Assembly (NCBI RefSeq): GCF_018998565.1
Contig: NZ_JAHNZO010000037.1
Coordinates: 16,120 to 80,119 of the forward strand
Length of the DNA stretch: 64,000 bases
Source of the DNA: Paenibacillus oleatilyticus
GTDB taxonomy: Bacteria; Bacillota; Bacilli; Paenibacillales; NBRC-103111
Direction of reading: 5' to 3'
A model generated the notes under the pieces. The model did not search any database. It saw only the letters and a program-made list of their open reading frames with translations, and was not told the origin of the DNA. Positions 16,280 through 25,217 of this stretch are shown here, in pieces. Position 1 is the first letter of the stretch; the number at the start of each line of letters is the position of its first letter. The position numbers and the translations under genes are program-made.

Positions 16280-17311
16280 ATGAGACTACCCTCGAAATAT
16301 GAAATGATTCGGCGAATGTTGTCCGACTTCAAGCAGCCCGAGTATCGGTATGCTCAGATTATGGACGCGATTTTCAAGCATAACGTCGGTGAATACGAAC
16401 GGATGACCATTTTGCCCAAATTGTTGCGCGACGAGTTGACCAGGACGCTTGGTCCGAACGTCTACAGCATCGTTCCGGTAAAGGAACTCACGTCGAAACA
16501 GGTCAGCAAGGTGCTGTTTGCCATTGCGGGCGACGAACGTGTGGAGGCCGTACGACTTACCTATGAGCAGGGGTGGAAATCATATTGTATTTCCACGCAG
16601 TGCGGCTGCGGATTCGGGTGCAGGTTTTGCGCCACCGGTACCATCGGCCTGAAACGCAATCTGACCGCCGACGAAATTACCGACCAATTGCTGTACTTTC
16701 GCTTGAACGGCCACGCCTTGGATAGCGTCTCATTCATGGGCATGGGGGAGGCGCTCGCCAACCCGCATATTTTTGATGCAATCACGATTTTGACCGACCC
16801 GCACCTCTTTGGTTTGGGACATCGACGAATTACGATTTCCACTATCGGCCTGTTGCCGGGGATCGACAAGCTGACACGGGAGTTTCCGCAGGTCAATCTG
16901 ACCTTCTCGCTGCATTCGCCGTTCGACGATCAGCGAAGCGAGCTGATGCCGATCAACGACCGATACCCCGTCCGCGACGTGCTGAAGGCATTGGATCATC
17001 ATATCCGGCATACAGGGAGAAAGGTGTATATTGCGTATATTCTTCTTCGAGGAGTCAACGACTCGACGGCGCATGCGGAAGCAGTTGCCGAGTTGTTAAG
17101 GGGAAGGGGACCTGGGGAACATCTCTACCACGTTAACCTGATTCCATTCAATTCGTCCGAAGTTACGCCAGACAGCTATCAGCAATCTGATCCCGATCGG
17201 ATTAAAGCGTTTGTTCGGATTTTGAAGTCAAAGGGGATCAGCGTCACGGTCCGAACTCAATTCGGATCGGACATTAACGCGGCATGCGGTCAGCTATACC
17301 GTTCCGAATAA
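16280..17311 (+). CDS. Cfr/Clb-type 23S rRNA A2503 C8-methyltransferase (radical SAM)
   Basis: A 343-residue radical SAM enzyme. The 4Fe-4S motif CxxxCxxC is C110, C114 and C117 in CGCGFGCRFCATG, C103 precedes it as in Cfr, and the catalytic C336 lies in DINAACGQLY. The sequence SFMGMGEALANPHIFDA carries the EALAN form typical of Cfr, whereas the housekeeping RlmN has EPLxN. VNLTFSLHSP and SKLMPINDRYP-like SELMPINDRYP also match Cfr. Cfr enzymes methylate C8 of A2503, giving resistance to phenicols, lincosamides, oxazolidinones, pleuromutilins and streptogramin A. Paenibacillus homologues (Clb) are chromosomal. The start has taaggaga 6-7 nt upstream. Actual C8 activity versus an RlmN-like C2 activity is unproven. 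Confidence 0.85.
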   Translation: MRLPSKYEMIRRMLSDFKQPEYRYAQIMDAIFKHNVGEYERMTILPKLLRDELTRTLGPNVYSIVPVKELTSKQVSKVLFAIAGDERVEAVRLTYEQGWKSYCISTQCGCGFGCRFCATGTIGLKRNLTADEITDQLLYFRLNGHALDSVSFMGMGEALANPHIFDAITILTDPHLFGLGHRRITISTIGLLPGIDKLTREFPQVNLTFSLHSPFDDQRSELMPINDRYPVRDVLKALDHHIRHTGRKVYIAYILLRGVNDSTAHAEAVAELLRGRGPGEHLYHVNLIPFNSSEVTPDSYQQSDPDRIKAFVRILKSKGISVTVRTQFGSDINAACGQLYRSE

Positions 17312-17367
17312 TCGATGCGGAAATTAAATTTATTACCCGGACGCAGCGGGTCTGCGACTGGAAAGAG

Positions 17368-17400
17368 AAACGGCTGCCATGAAGAGGGCAGCCGTTTTGA
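17368..17400 (+). terminator. Terminator after the cfr-like gene
   Basis: Perfect 11-bp arms aaacggctgcc (17368-17378) and ggcagccgttt (17387-17397) followed by tgattttc. Confidence 0.85.
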
Positions 17401-17450
17401 TTTTCACCACGCATGGCGATTAACCAGGCGGTGAAAGTCCGCAAGGGTGT

Positions 17451-17489
17451 CACTTTAAGAACTTGAGAATGTATCGAAAGGACAATTAG
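17451..17489 (+). pseudogene. C-terminal relic of a polysaccharide lyase gene
   Basis: Twelve codons and a stop read HFKNLRMYRKDN, identical to the last twelve residues of the lyase-like protein ending at 25217. The similarity continues past the stop through the terminator hairpin to about 17563 (matching 25179-25291). Everything upstream of the last codons is missing. It is the stump of a duplicated copy. Confidence 0.85.
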
Positions 17490-17836
17490 GAATAACAAAC
17501 AACTGCAGGAGCGGATTCTTGATTCAGAGGATTCGCTCTTTTTCATGCAAAAGGAATTGAAAATGTCGGGTGACAAGAACTTGATCTCATTGCGGATTTT
17601 GTACGCCAAGCCCTGATTGACGAAAAAACACAAAGATCGGACCAAAAAAAATAAGAAAAGAACCGAACCTTTTTCCGATACAGTGACAATATAGTGTGTA
17701 AGCTGCTTACTCAGGCGTACCCTCCGGCCATTAACTCATTATAACGAACCGATAGAAAAGATGACGAGGATCAAATCGCAGCAATTTCACGGTAATGAAA
17801 GCTGGGATTTATCCGGTCCGAAGGAGGGAGGTGAAA
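17490..17836. other. Intergenic region before the sugar ABC operon
   Basis: The first 75 bp continue the repeat shared with 25218-25291, including a gagcg...cgctc hairpin. A perfect palindrome GTAAGC-T-GCTTAC lies at 17698-17710 and could be an operator. A short frame around 17578-17650 (QELDLIADFVRQALIDEK) has no start and may be a gene fragment. Confidence 0.35.
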
Positions 17837-18721
17837 ATGTCGTTGGGTTTGCGATTTCAGCGCTTGATGCACAAACAAGGTGTAATAGCTATGGGCTTTT
17901 TGGCGCCGAGCGTGCTTGGCTTCTCCCTATTTTATTTAATCCCGTTTGTGATAGGCATTGTGTATTCGTTTATGGATAAGACGAGCGGAGGCGTGTTCGT
18001 CGGCTTGGCTAATTATGAGACGGTGCTGGGCAGCGGCTCGTTTCGCAAGGCGGCATTGAACACATTGTGGTTTACAGCCGTTGGTGTGCCTCTTCTCATC
18101 GTAGTGTCACTGGTTCTGGCGTTGCTATTGAATGGAAATGTATATTTCCGACGTTGGATACGAACAGCTTATATTTTTCCGCTCGTCGTACCGGTCGCCT
18201 CTGTGGTGATGATTTGGCAAATTATATTCGACTGGAACGGTTCGCTTAATGCGTGGCTTTATGGTCTGGACTGGGGGCGGATCGACTGGATGAAGTCAGA
18301 ATGGGCAAGAGCTGTGCTGCTAATTGTTTATTTGTGGAAGTACGTCGGTTACAACATGATCCTGTTTCTGGCGGGATTGCAGGGCATTCCGAAGGATTAT
18401 TATGAAACGGCCGATCTGGAAGGCGCCGGACCTGTTCGGAAGCTGTTCAACATTACGCTCGTCTATTTGACCCCAACGATGTTCTTCGTCGTTCTGATAT
18501 CGATTATTAACTCGTTCCGTATTTTCCGAGAAACGTACTTGATTGCCGGAAACTATCCGCACGATAGCATTTATATGCTGCAGCACTATATGAACAATAT
18601 GTTTATGTCATTGGATGTACAAAAGCTAACCGCGGCGGCCGTTCTTATGGTCATTTGCATACTCGCCATCGTCTCCGGCATGCTCTCGCTTGAACGGTGG
18701 TTCAGGCGATTCATGGAATGA
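17837..18721 (+). CDS. Carbohydrate ABC transporter permease (MalF/UgpA type)
   Basis: A 294-residue permease with six predicted membrane segments. The EAA coupling loop reads YYETADLEGAGPVRKLFNIT, the standard MalF-type form. The start is ATG 17837 with ggagggaggtg just upstream; in-frame codons back to 17795 lack a ribosome site. It is 12 bp ahead of the partner permease gene. With the SBP at 20848 it would import a sugar or oligosaccharide. No ATPase gene is in the operon, so a shared MsmX-type ATPase must be used. Confidence 0.9.
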   Translation: MSLGLRFQRLMHKQGVIAMGFLAPSVLGFSLFYLIPFVIGIVYSFMDKTSGGVFVGLANYETVLGSGSFRKAALNTLWFTAVGVPLLIVVSLVLALLLNGNVYFRRWIRTAYIFPLVVPVASVVMIWQIIFDWNGSLNAWLYGLDWGRIDWMKSEWARAVLLIVYLWKYVGYNMILFLAGLQGIPKDYYETADLEGAGPVRKLFNITLVYLTPTMFFVVLISIINSFRIFRETYLIAGNYPHDSIYMLQHYMNNMFMSLDVQKLTAAAVLMVICILAIVSGMLSLERWFRRFME

Positions 18722-18733
18722 AGGGGGAGGGAG

Positions 18734-19603
18734 ATGAACGTTTTTCATAAAACTGCACGGTCGCTGTTTCTTTTAGCGACTGCGTTGATCATGATGTTGC
18801 CGCTGGTCATTCCGGTCACGAATTCGCTTATGAGCGAGAAGGAGATCGCAAGCAATTATGGCTTCATTGGCAAAATGCTGGACGCAGGATCTGGCGCCAG
18901 TGACATATTTGTTAATTTAAAGCTCATACCTGACTGGGTATCGTTCGAACAGTACGGGAAAATACTGCTGGAGACGCCGATCTTCTTGAACATGTTCTGG
19001 AACTCTGTGTTGCTGGTTGTACCGATCATAGCAGGACAGGCCGTTGTCGGAGCGCTTGCCGCATACGCTTTTGCCATGCTGCGATATCGGGGAAGGGAAG
19101 CGTTGTTCATGGTATATTTGATGGCTATGCTAATGCCTTTTCAGGTAACGCTTGTCCCAAACTATATCATCGCTGACATCCTGGGGCTTGGAAACAGTGC
19201 CGGCGCTATTATCTTACCAGGCATTTTTTCCGCATTCGCAGTGTTCATGCTGCGCCAGTTCATGCTTTCCGTTCCGTATGCTTATGTCGAGGCGGCCATT
19301 ATGGACGGTGCATCGCATCCATTCATTTTCTCCAGAATCATCGTCCCATTGTTAAAGCCGGGGATCGCGGCACTCGTCATTTTGCTGTTCGTGGATTACT
19401 GGAATATGGTGGAGCAGCCATTGATTTTTCTCGATGATGCCTTTAAACAGCCGCTATCGCTGTATTTATCGCGCATTCAAAAGGAGGCGGTAGGGGTCGG
19501 CTTCGCCGCATCGGTCATGTATATGTCGCCGATTGTCCTCTTGTTTCTGTATGCGGAGTCTTATTTCGTACAAGGTGTTCAGCTTTCCGGTATTAAGGGG
19601 TAA
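18734..19603 (+). CDS. Carbohydrate ABC transporter permease (MalG/UgpE type)
   Basis: A 289-residue permease with about six membrane segments and the EAA loop YVEAAIMDGASHPFIFSRII. It pairs with the MalF-type permease directly upstream. An ATG at 18734 follows gggggaggg. After it the operon continues with an HlyD-like adaptor, which is unusual for sugar importers. The loop between the first two membrane segments is long (residues 30-75), as in some Paenibacillus MalG-type permeases. Confidence 0.9.
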   Translation: MNVFHKTARSLFLLATALIMMLPLVIPVTNSLMSEKEIASNYGFIGKMLDAGSGASDIFVNLKLIPDWVSFEQYGKILLETPIFLNMFWNSVLLVVPIIAGQAVVGALAAYAFAMLRYRGREALFMVYLMAMLMPFQVTLVPNYIIADILGLGNSAGAIILPGIFSAFAVFMLRQFMLSVPYAYVEAAIMDGASHPFIFSRIIVPLLKPGIAALVILLFVDYWNMVEQPLIFLDDAFKQPLSLYLSRIQKEAVGVGFAASVMYMSPIVLLFLYAESYFVQGVQLSGIKG

Positions 19604-19616
19604 GGGGGAATGGTGT

Positions 19617-20789
19617 GTGGAACCGGGCGATGAAAAACAAACACTTGCAGGTCACCAAAAAATGCTCCGGCTGCTCATCATTGTATTTATGAGCGTAACG
19701 CTGATTCTTACGTTATACAGCAATACGCTATGGACGATGAATCTCCCCAGAGTTTGGACGGAGACCGGGAGACAAGGCCAGCTTGTTCAAAACTTTCGGG
19801 CCAGCGGAACGCTGCGGCCTGCCAACGAGATCGAGCTTTCAAGCACCCAGGGATGGACTGTAAGCAGCGTCCTCATTAAAGCAGGAGACCTGGTAAAGAA
19901 GGATCAAGTGCTGGTCACTTATGAAAATCGGGCCGTCGATAGCCTTCTGCAGGATGAGCAAGCGATGCTCGCACAGATGAGGCTAGAGCTGGAGGGGCCG
20001 AAGGAGCGTTACGTCGAAGCGATAAAAAACGACGACGATTCGGGTAAGCGCACCGCCAAACGGGAGATTGAGATCGCGCAGCTGAAAATCGGCGTTCAAG
20101 AGAGAAAGATAAGCAACTTACAGCAGAATATTGAAACCAATCGGCAAATCGTCGCGCCATTCGACGGCGTAGTCGCCAAGGTAAATGCAGTCCAGGGCAT
20201 GCCATCTGCAAAAGATAGCTTCGATGTGCGTCTATCCAACACGAGCTTGGGGTACCAGGCTGCATTCCTGCTTCCCGTCTCAGCGACCGAACAGCTGAAG
20301 CCCGGCGATAAGCTTAACGTGAACGTAAAAAGCCGCAACGTCACCAAACGAGTGGAAGGTACGGTTGCGGCAATGGAATATTCCGATGCTAATGTCGGAG
20401 CAGCCTCTCCTATGTCACCGATTGAAGGAGGTGAGCAGCAGAAGGCAACGGCCACCAGAACCAGTCGCCTGCTTGTGACGGTGCACGGAGAAGAACTGCA
20501 AGGTGGCGAGCAAGCAAGTGTACATTTAACCGTTACATCGGCTGAAAAGGGCGGCATGCTTTTGTCGAACAAGGCGATCCGTCATGCGAGCGGTAGCCCG
20601 TACGTTTACGTAGTGGAGGAGAAAAAAGGACCGCTTGGCAACACCTACCACCTCCGCAAGACGGAGATTGAAACAGGCGATGCGAATGACAGCGAAACCG
20701 TCGTGCTAGCCGGTGCATCTCCGAATCAAGCAATCGTCGTCGAAAGCAGTGAACCGCTAGTGGATGGGCAGAGAGTCAGAATGAAGTAG
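19617..20789 (+). CDS. HlyD/RND-type periplasmic adaptor-like protein
   Basis: A 390-residue protein with one N-terminal membrane segment (about residues 16-36), then the barrel-sandwich (biotinyl-lipoyl-like) half EIELSSTQGWTVSSVLIKAG, a coiled-coil hairpin of about 75 residues (LLQDEQAMLAQMRLELEG onwards), the second half IVAPFDGVVAKVNAVQG, and beta-barrel sequence to the C-terminus. Such adaptors usually serve efflux pumps. Here it lies 13 bp after a sugar permease and 58 bp before an SBP gene, with no exporter ATPase or RND gene. I chose GTG 19617, 6-7 nt after aaggggga. It may hold or stabilise the importer complex at the outer face; the role is unknown. Confidence 0.8.
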   Translation: MEPGDEKQTLAGHQKMLRLLIIVFMSVTLILTLYSNTLWTMNLPRVWTETGRQGQLVQNFRASGTLRPANEIELSSTQGWTVSSVLIKAGDLVKKDQVLVTYENRAVDSLLQDEQAMLAQMRLELEGPKERYVEAIKNDDDSGKRTAKREIEIAQLKIGVQERKISNLQQNIETNRQIVAPFDGVVAKVNAVQGMPSAKDSFDVRLSNTSLGYQAAFLLPVSATEQLKPGDKLNVNVKSRNVTKRVEGTVAAMEYSDANVGAASPMSPIEGGEQQKATATRTSRLLVTVHGEELQGGEQASVHLTVTSAEKGGMLLSNKAIRHASGSPYVYVVEEKKGPLGNTYHLRKTEIETGDANDSETVVLAGASPNQAIVVESSEPLVDGQRVRMK

Positions 20790-20847
20790 AGCATATCCAT
20801 ACTAGAGTTTTTTGAACTCGCCATAATAAACGAAAGAAGGGTTTCTT

Positions 20848-22152
20848 TTGAAAAAATGGTTGACAGTACTCAGTTGCGCAGTACTAGCGCTTTCCTCAAC
20901 AGCATGCTCCAGCGGGAGCGATAAAACTACGAATAATGATACCAAGGAGCGCAAAAAAGTTGTTCTATCCGTGTATGAGGCGAGCGATTTCTACAAGCAG
21001 GCGAAGATGAAATTCGAGGAAAAGCATCCGGATCTGATGATTGAAATAAAGGAGTATGCAGCGGAAGGCGGGAGTGAGGAGGGGAAGCTTGAGAAATATG
21101 TTCAAACAACGAATACGCAGCTTCTTTCCGGTAAGGGAGCCGATTTGATCGATCTGGACGTGAGCGGGCTGCAAGTCGGGAAGTACGTCAACAAAAACGC
21201 GCTCGTCAACCTGAATGAATTTATGAACAACGATAAGTCGTTCGATTCGAACCACTATTATATGAACATTTTTGAACATGTCAAAATGAACGGCGGCCTT
21301 TACGCTCTGCCAACACGATTTTTCCTCGATACATTGGCCGGGGATTCCGGGGGCATCAAGAAAGCAGGAGTCCAAATTGACGATAAAGATTGGACGTGGA
21401 GTCAGTTCGCGAAAGCCGGAAAGCTGCTGAATAGCAAGGAGGGTCGCTATGCGATGGGAAATACGCCTCCTGAGCAAATGCTCGGCTATCTCGTTGCGGA
21501 CAATTATTCGACACTGGTCGATACGTCCAAACGCAAAGCCGACTTTTTGTCGCCGTTCTTTACCGACCTGCTTAAGCAGGTGAAGACGATGTATGACGAC
21601 AAAGTGATTACAGCGAGCCCGGTCAATTTCGGGGATGCTTATTTTTATCCATCTCTACTCATTTCACCGGAGGATTATTTTACAGGGCCTGCGCAATTTT
21701 TTGAGCAAGGAAAAGTGTATTCGAAGCCGCATGTGAACGGTCAGAAGTCGGGAGTTTCGTTCCAGGGGAACAAGTCGATCGCTATGAACGCGAACTCGAA
21801 GGTTAAGCCGGAAGCTTGGGAGTTCATCAAGTTTCTGCTGTCCGAAGACGTTCAAGCACAGCCACGGCTGCAAGGGTTCTCCGTGAACAAGTCGGTCAAT
21901 GAGAAGATATTGGGGGAATTGGCCGCTAAAGGCTCGGCGGCGACTTACTCAGGGACAGAAGTTCCTGTATCTGCTGAGGGCATTCAAACGCTGAAGCAAA
22001 TGATTGCGGGCGCGAATATTTACATTACGGACGACGGCAAGATTCAATCTATTATAGCTGAAGAAGCCAAGGCATATTTCAGCGGACAGAAATCAGCCGA
22101 TGACGTAGCCAAGTTGATCCAGAACCGTGTTACGACTTATATCAACGAATAA
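20848..22152 (+). CDS. Extracellular sugar-binding lipoprotein of the ABC transporter
   Basis: A 434-residue family 1-type solute-binding protein. The N-terminus is a lipoprotein signal (MKKWLTVLSCAVLALSSTAC, with the lipidated Cys in SSTAC). The body starts KVVLSVYEASDFYKQAKMKF and ends as a typical Ugp/MalE-like protein with AWEFIKFLLSEDVQ. The start codon is TTG 20848, 8 nt after agaagg. It is the binding component for the two permeases upstream. The specificity is unknown. A short lipoprotein gene follows 34 bp later. Confidence 0.85.
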   Translation: MKKWLTVLSCAVLALSSTACSSGSDKTTNNDTKERKKVVLSVYEASDFYKQAKMKFEEKHPDLMIEIKEYAAEGGSEEGKLEKYVQTTNTQLLSGKGADLIDLDVSGLQVGKYVNKNALVNLNEFMNNDKSFDSNHYYMNIFEHVKMNGGLYALPTRFFLDTLAGDSGGIKKAGVQIDDKDWTWSQFAKAGKLLNSKEGRYAMGNTPPEQMLGYLVADNYSTLVDTSKRKADFLSPFFTDLLKQVKTMYDDKVITASPVNFGDAYFYPSLLISPEDYFTGPAQFFEQGKVYSKPHVNGQKSGVSFQGNKSIAMNANSKVKPEAWEFIKFLLSEDVQAQPRLQGFSVNKSVNEKILGELAAKGSAATYSGTEVPVSAEGIQTLKQMIAGANIYITDDGKIQSIIAEEAKAYFSGQKSADDVAKLIQNRVTTYINE

Positions 22153-22186
22153 ATCCCACAAGCTCACAAAGAAAGGAAGATCCTCA

Positions 22187-22819
22187 ATGAAAAAATGGAT
22201 GACATTCTCCCTGCTTGTTGTATTTACAGCCACGATGACGGGTTGTTTTGGAACCGAACAAGGCACGATGCCAAGCAAGGAATCAAGCAAGATGATCGAT
22301 GGGCAACAAACACAAACCCAAGCGTCTACAACACAATCGTCCCCTGCGTCCCAATCGCCGAAGCCTGATACTGCTGCGGTTGCAGACGGCAAGTCTGAAA
22401 CAAAGCTTTTATTTTCCGAACAACTGGAAATTTTGATTCCAAAAGAGTTCAAAGAAAAATCAAACAAAACAGGGGAGGTTATCTATAAGGATAAGAGCGA
22501 AGAAGTGACGATTAGGATCCACCATGATCCCGAACAAACGACAACGGATCGAAATATGGATCCACGTTTTTTGCAGAAGCTTGCTGCCATTATGAAAGAA
22601 AATTATACAGACGCCAAGCTGCTCCGTGAGGAAGTGATTAAAGTGAATGGCAAGCAGCTTATTGTTGTCGAAGCGGATTCTAAAGATAAATACGCCCTGA
22701 GATCGTGGGGATTTTTAAACGGAGAGTTTTTGGAAATCGAAATCACTTGCCCGGTAAAGAAGAAAGCGGAGTGGCAAGCCGTTGCAAACGATATCGTGAA
22801 TTCGATCAAGATGAAGTAG
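22187..22819 (+). CDS. Small lipoprotein, function unknown
   Basis: A 210-residue predicted lipoprotein with a signal ending in TATMTGC. A low-complexity Ser/Gln/Thr linker spans about residues 28-65, and a compact C-terminal domain follows (EQLEILIPKEFKEKSNK to VANDIVNSIKMK). I do not recognise the domain. It may resemble PsbP/DcrB-like folds, which are common in lipoproteins of this length, but that is a guess. The start ATG 22187 follows gaaaggaa. It is the last gene of the transporter operon, before a terminator. Confidence 0.65.
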   Translation: MKKWMTFSLLVVFTATMTGCFGTEQGTMPSKESSKMIDGQQTQTQASTTQSSPASQSPKPDTAAVADGKSETKLLFSEQLEILIPKEFKEKSNKTGEVIYKDKSEEVTIRIHHDPEQTTTDRNMDPRFLQKLAAIMKENYTDAKLLREEVIKVNGKQLIVVEADSKDKYALRSWGFLNGEFLEIEITCPVKKKAEWQAVANDIVNSIKMK

Positions 22820-22834
22820 CAGTCGCGTCACCAG

Positions 22835-22862
22835 CCACTTTCGCAGAAAGTGGTTTTGTTTT
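22835..22862 (+). terminator. Terminator of the sugar ABC operon
   Basis: Arms ccacttt (22835-22841) and aaagtgg (22847-22853) followed by ttttgtttt. Confidence 0.8.
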
Positions 22863-22976
22863 ATCTGAAGATAAAGTCGATTCAATGACTTAATAAGCCG
22901 AAAGTAGTTCTAGAAGGCAATAAGGCGTATGTTGTCGAATAACTCATAAACCACATTGGTAAGGAGCGACAATACA

Positions 22977-23933
22977 GTGACTTTGATTAGAACTTTTACT
23001 GAGGGTGACGAAATCATCGGATTTTATTTGCTGAAGAAAGCCGATATAAAGCAAACCAATTCAACACCTCCGAAAGATTATTTTGATATTGTCTTGGCTG
23101 ATACTAGCGGAGAAATCCCGGCGAAGCTCTGGGATGTTTCTCCTGCCGATAAAGAGACATACTTCCCGATGATGCTGGTGAAAGTGCAAGGGCTCGTTCA
23201 AATGTATCGTGAAAAGCCTCAGATGAAGATTAACCGAATTCGCAAGGCAACGGAAGAGGATGGGTATACGCTGACGGACTTTATCAGATCAGCACCGATT
23301 CAACCGATTGATCTGGTACATATGATCAAGCAAACGGCAGCAAGCATTCAGGACAGTGACCTTAGAAGCGTGGTGGAGTTCTGTATCAGCAAGGTAGAAG
23401 AGAGGCTTATGCATTATCCGGCTGCGAAGGGAATGCATCATGCTTACTATGCAGGGCTGGCTTATCATATTTGTCGGATGCTTGAGCTCGGTGAATTTGT
23501 GGCAAAGCAGCGTCCTTTCCTTAATCTCGATCTAATCAAAGCCGGCATTATACTGCACGACATAGCGAAGCCTGAGGAGATGAATGCACAGCTCGGGATT
23601 GTGACGGATTATAGCTTTAAAGGGAAGTTGCTGGGACATATTTCGTTAGCGGCAAACTGGATAATTGAAGCTGCTATTGCTTTGGGCATGGACACCTCGG
23701 ATGAGAAAATCGTTATACTCCAACACTTGGTTCTTTCTCATCACAATCTCGGGGAATGGGGCAGCCCGGTGCAGCCGCAAATACCCGAGGCCGTAGCGTT
23801 GCATTATATCGACACACTGGATGCAAAGCTTCAGGCTGTTGAGGATGCGTTAGATTCGCTGCCGGATTCGGAGGAATGGACGCAGCCACTTAAGATCATT
23901 GAGAATAAACAAATATATCGGATGAAAAAATAA
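22977..23933 (+). CDS. yhaM: 3'-5' exoribonuclease YhaM
   Basis: A 318-residue protein with an N-terminal OB-fold (residues about 10-90) and a C-terminal HD domain. The HD metal ligands appear in KGMHHAYYAGLAYHICRM and ILHDIAKPEE, followed by HHNLGEWGSP and the final D in YIDTLDAKLQ. This matches B. subtilis YhaM, a metal-dependent 3'-5' exonuclease acting on RNA and single-stranded DNA. The start is GTG 22977, 10 nt after aaggag. It is monocistronic with its own terminator. Confidence 0.9.
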   Translation: MTLIRTFTEGDEIIGFYLLKKADIKQTNSTPPKDYFDIVLADTSGEIPAKLWDVSPADKETYFPMMLVKVQGLVQMYREKPQMKINRIRKATEEDGYTLTDFIRSAPIQPIDLVHMIKQTAASIQDSDLRSVVEFCISKVEERLMHYPAAKGMHHAYYAGLAYHICRMLELGEFVAKQRPFLNLDLIKAGIILHDIAKPEEMNAQLGIVTDYSFKGKLLGHISLAANWIIEAAIALGMDTSDEKIVILQHLVLSHHNLGEWGSPVQPQIPEAVALHYIDTLDAKLQAVEDALDSLPDSEEWTQPLKIIENKQIYRMKK

Positions 23934-23960
23934 ACGATTTTTTCTATGGGTACATTAGAA

Positions 23961-23987
23961 GTCGCATGTCATGCGGCTTTTTCGTTT
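23961..23987 (+). terminator. Terminator after yhaM
   Basis: Arms gtcgcat and atgcggc close a 3-nt loop and run into ttttttcgtttt. Confidence 0.75.
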
Positions 23988-24020
23988 TGTGACATTGAGA
24001 AATATAACGGTAGGTGTCGG

Positions 24021-24050
24021 TTGCATTATTTGTGTAATCATTACTATTAA
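24021..24050 (+). promoter_or_regulatory. Possible sigma-A promoter of the lyase gene
   Basis: TTGCAT (24021-24026) and TATTAA (24045-24050) are 18 bp apart in the AT-rich gap 5' of the lyase gene. The leader would be about 135 nt. The prediction rests on motif similarity only. Confidence 0.3.
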
Positions 24051-24191
24051 TCTGTAAATGTAAGGGAATGTTAGTATATTCCAAACAGAAGTGAGAAATG
24101 AACATACACATTAATAAGGTATATAAGTAAAATTATGGAAAATGGAGGGTGTCCATTTAATAAACTATAACATAGAGGAGGTAATTTATTC

Positions 24192-25217
24192 ATGAGAACG
24201 AAGCTTTTCCGCATGTTTTTGGTCTTTTGTCTGGGTGTATTCTTTTTGTTAACCGTTTGCTCCGTGTCGCCGGAACGTGTCAATGCGGCTTCCACGTCGT
24301 ATGAGGCGGAAAACGGAACCATGAGCGGAACGGCGAACTCAGTAACTTGTAAGGCTTGCTCCGGCGGTTTCAAGGTTGGGCATATTGGCAGCAGCTCGGC
24401 GAATTATGTGACACTGAATGTCAATGTAATAAGTAAGGGATCGTACAATATGGATATCTACTTCCTGGTAAACGGTACGCGAGACTTTTACTTCAGTGTC
24501 AATGGCGGAACAGGAACGCAAAAAACGCTGAGTGGTTCAAGCTGGGGCACTCCTGTAAAAACTTCTGTGCCGGTACAGTTGAATGCCGGAAACAATACGA
24601 TAAAATTTTACAATAATGCGGCGAATGCGCCGGATTTGGACCGTATTGTTATCACTGGCAACACAGTTACGGCGGGCTGGACCGAGATACCTTGGGACAA
24701 GAATTCTTATTATGTACAGAACAGGACAGGAGCGCCTATGTCCGAACGATTTTGGATCGTAGATGGTGTTTATACTACCCGGGTTTACGCAGGTGAGGAG
24801 CGGGTTGAGATGCGCTGGGATAATTGGACCGATCAAAACAAAGATAATATGTGGGAGGCCGACGTCATGTTCGAGCCTGGAACGGAAAAGACCGCCATTA
24901 TGCAGATCAAGAGCAACACGGGCGGCGAACCGATCTATATTCAGGCAACGGCCGATGGCAACATTCGTAACAATGGCGATTCTACTAACATTGCGACAAA
25001 CATGGCAGGCACTTGGTTTAATCTCAAATGTGCCTTTAATCCTGCAACCGGTTCAGCACGCATCTGGATCAACGATGTTTTGGTCAAAACTCGACAGTAC
25101 AATACAACTGACCGTGAATGGTACTTCAAGAACGGAACGTACAACAATGGAATCTCGAAGGGCAAATATTCCGAGGCGCACTTCAAGAACTTGCGAATGT
25201 ATCGAAAGGACAATTAG
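24192..25217 (+). CDS. Secreted CBM35 protein with jelly-roll polysaccharide lyase-like domain
   Basis: A 341-residue protein. A signal peptide (residues 1-32, ending VNAAS) is followed by a CBM35-type domain (about 35-155: STSYEAENGTMSG to DLDRIVITG). The second domain (about 160-341) has a beta-jelly-roll look with IMQIKS, ARIWINDVLVKT, WYFKNGTYN and AHFKNLRMYRK. The YFKNGTYN strand resembles the YFKAG-YNQ strand of alginate/glucuronan lyases and heparin lyase-like folds. The exact PL family is unsure. It starts with a perfect gaggaggtaa site. A stump of the same gene lies at 17451. It is not inside a transport operon but could feed the sugar importer upstream. Confidence 0.75.
   Translation: MRTKLFRMFLVFCLGVFFLLTVCSVSPERVNAASTSYEAENGTMSGTANSVTCKACSGGFKVGHIGSSSANYVTLNVNVISKGSYNMDIYFLVNGTRDFYFSVNGGTGTQKTLSGSSWGTPVKTSVPVQLNAGNNTIKFYNNAANAPDLDRIVITGNTVTAGWTEIPWDKNSYYVQNRTGAPMSERFWIVDGVYTTRVYAGEERVEMRWDNWTDQNKDNMWEADVMFEPGTEKTAIMQIKSNTGGEPIYIQATADGNIRNNGDSTNIATNMAGTWFNLKCAFNPATGSARIWINDVLVKTRQYNTTDREWYFKNGTYNNGISKGKYSEAHFKNLRMYRKDN

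Noticed and set aside
17402..17450. Sequence ggcggtgaaagtccgc as a trace of a group II intron
   Set aside because: Only a short string looks intron-like. No domain V, reverse transcriptase or exon boundaries were found.
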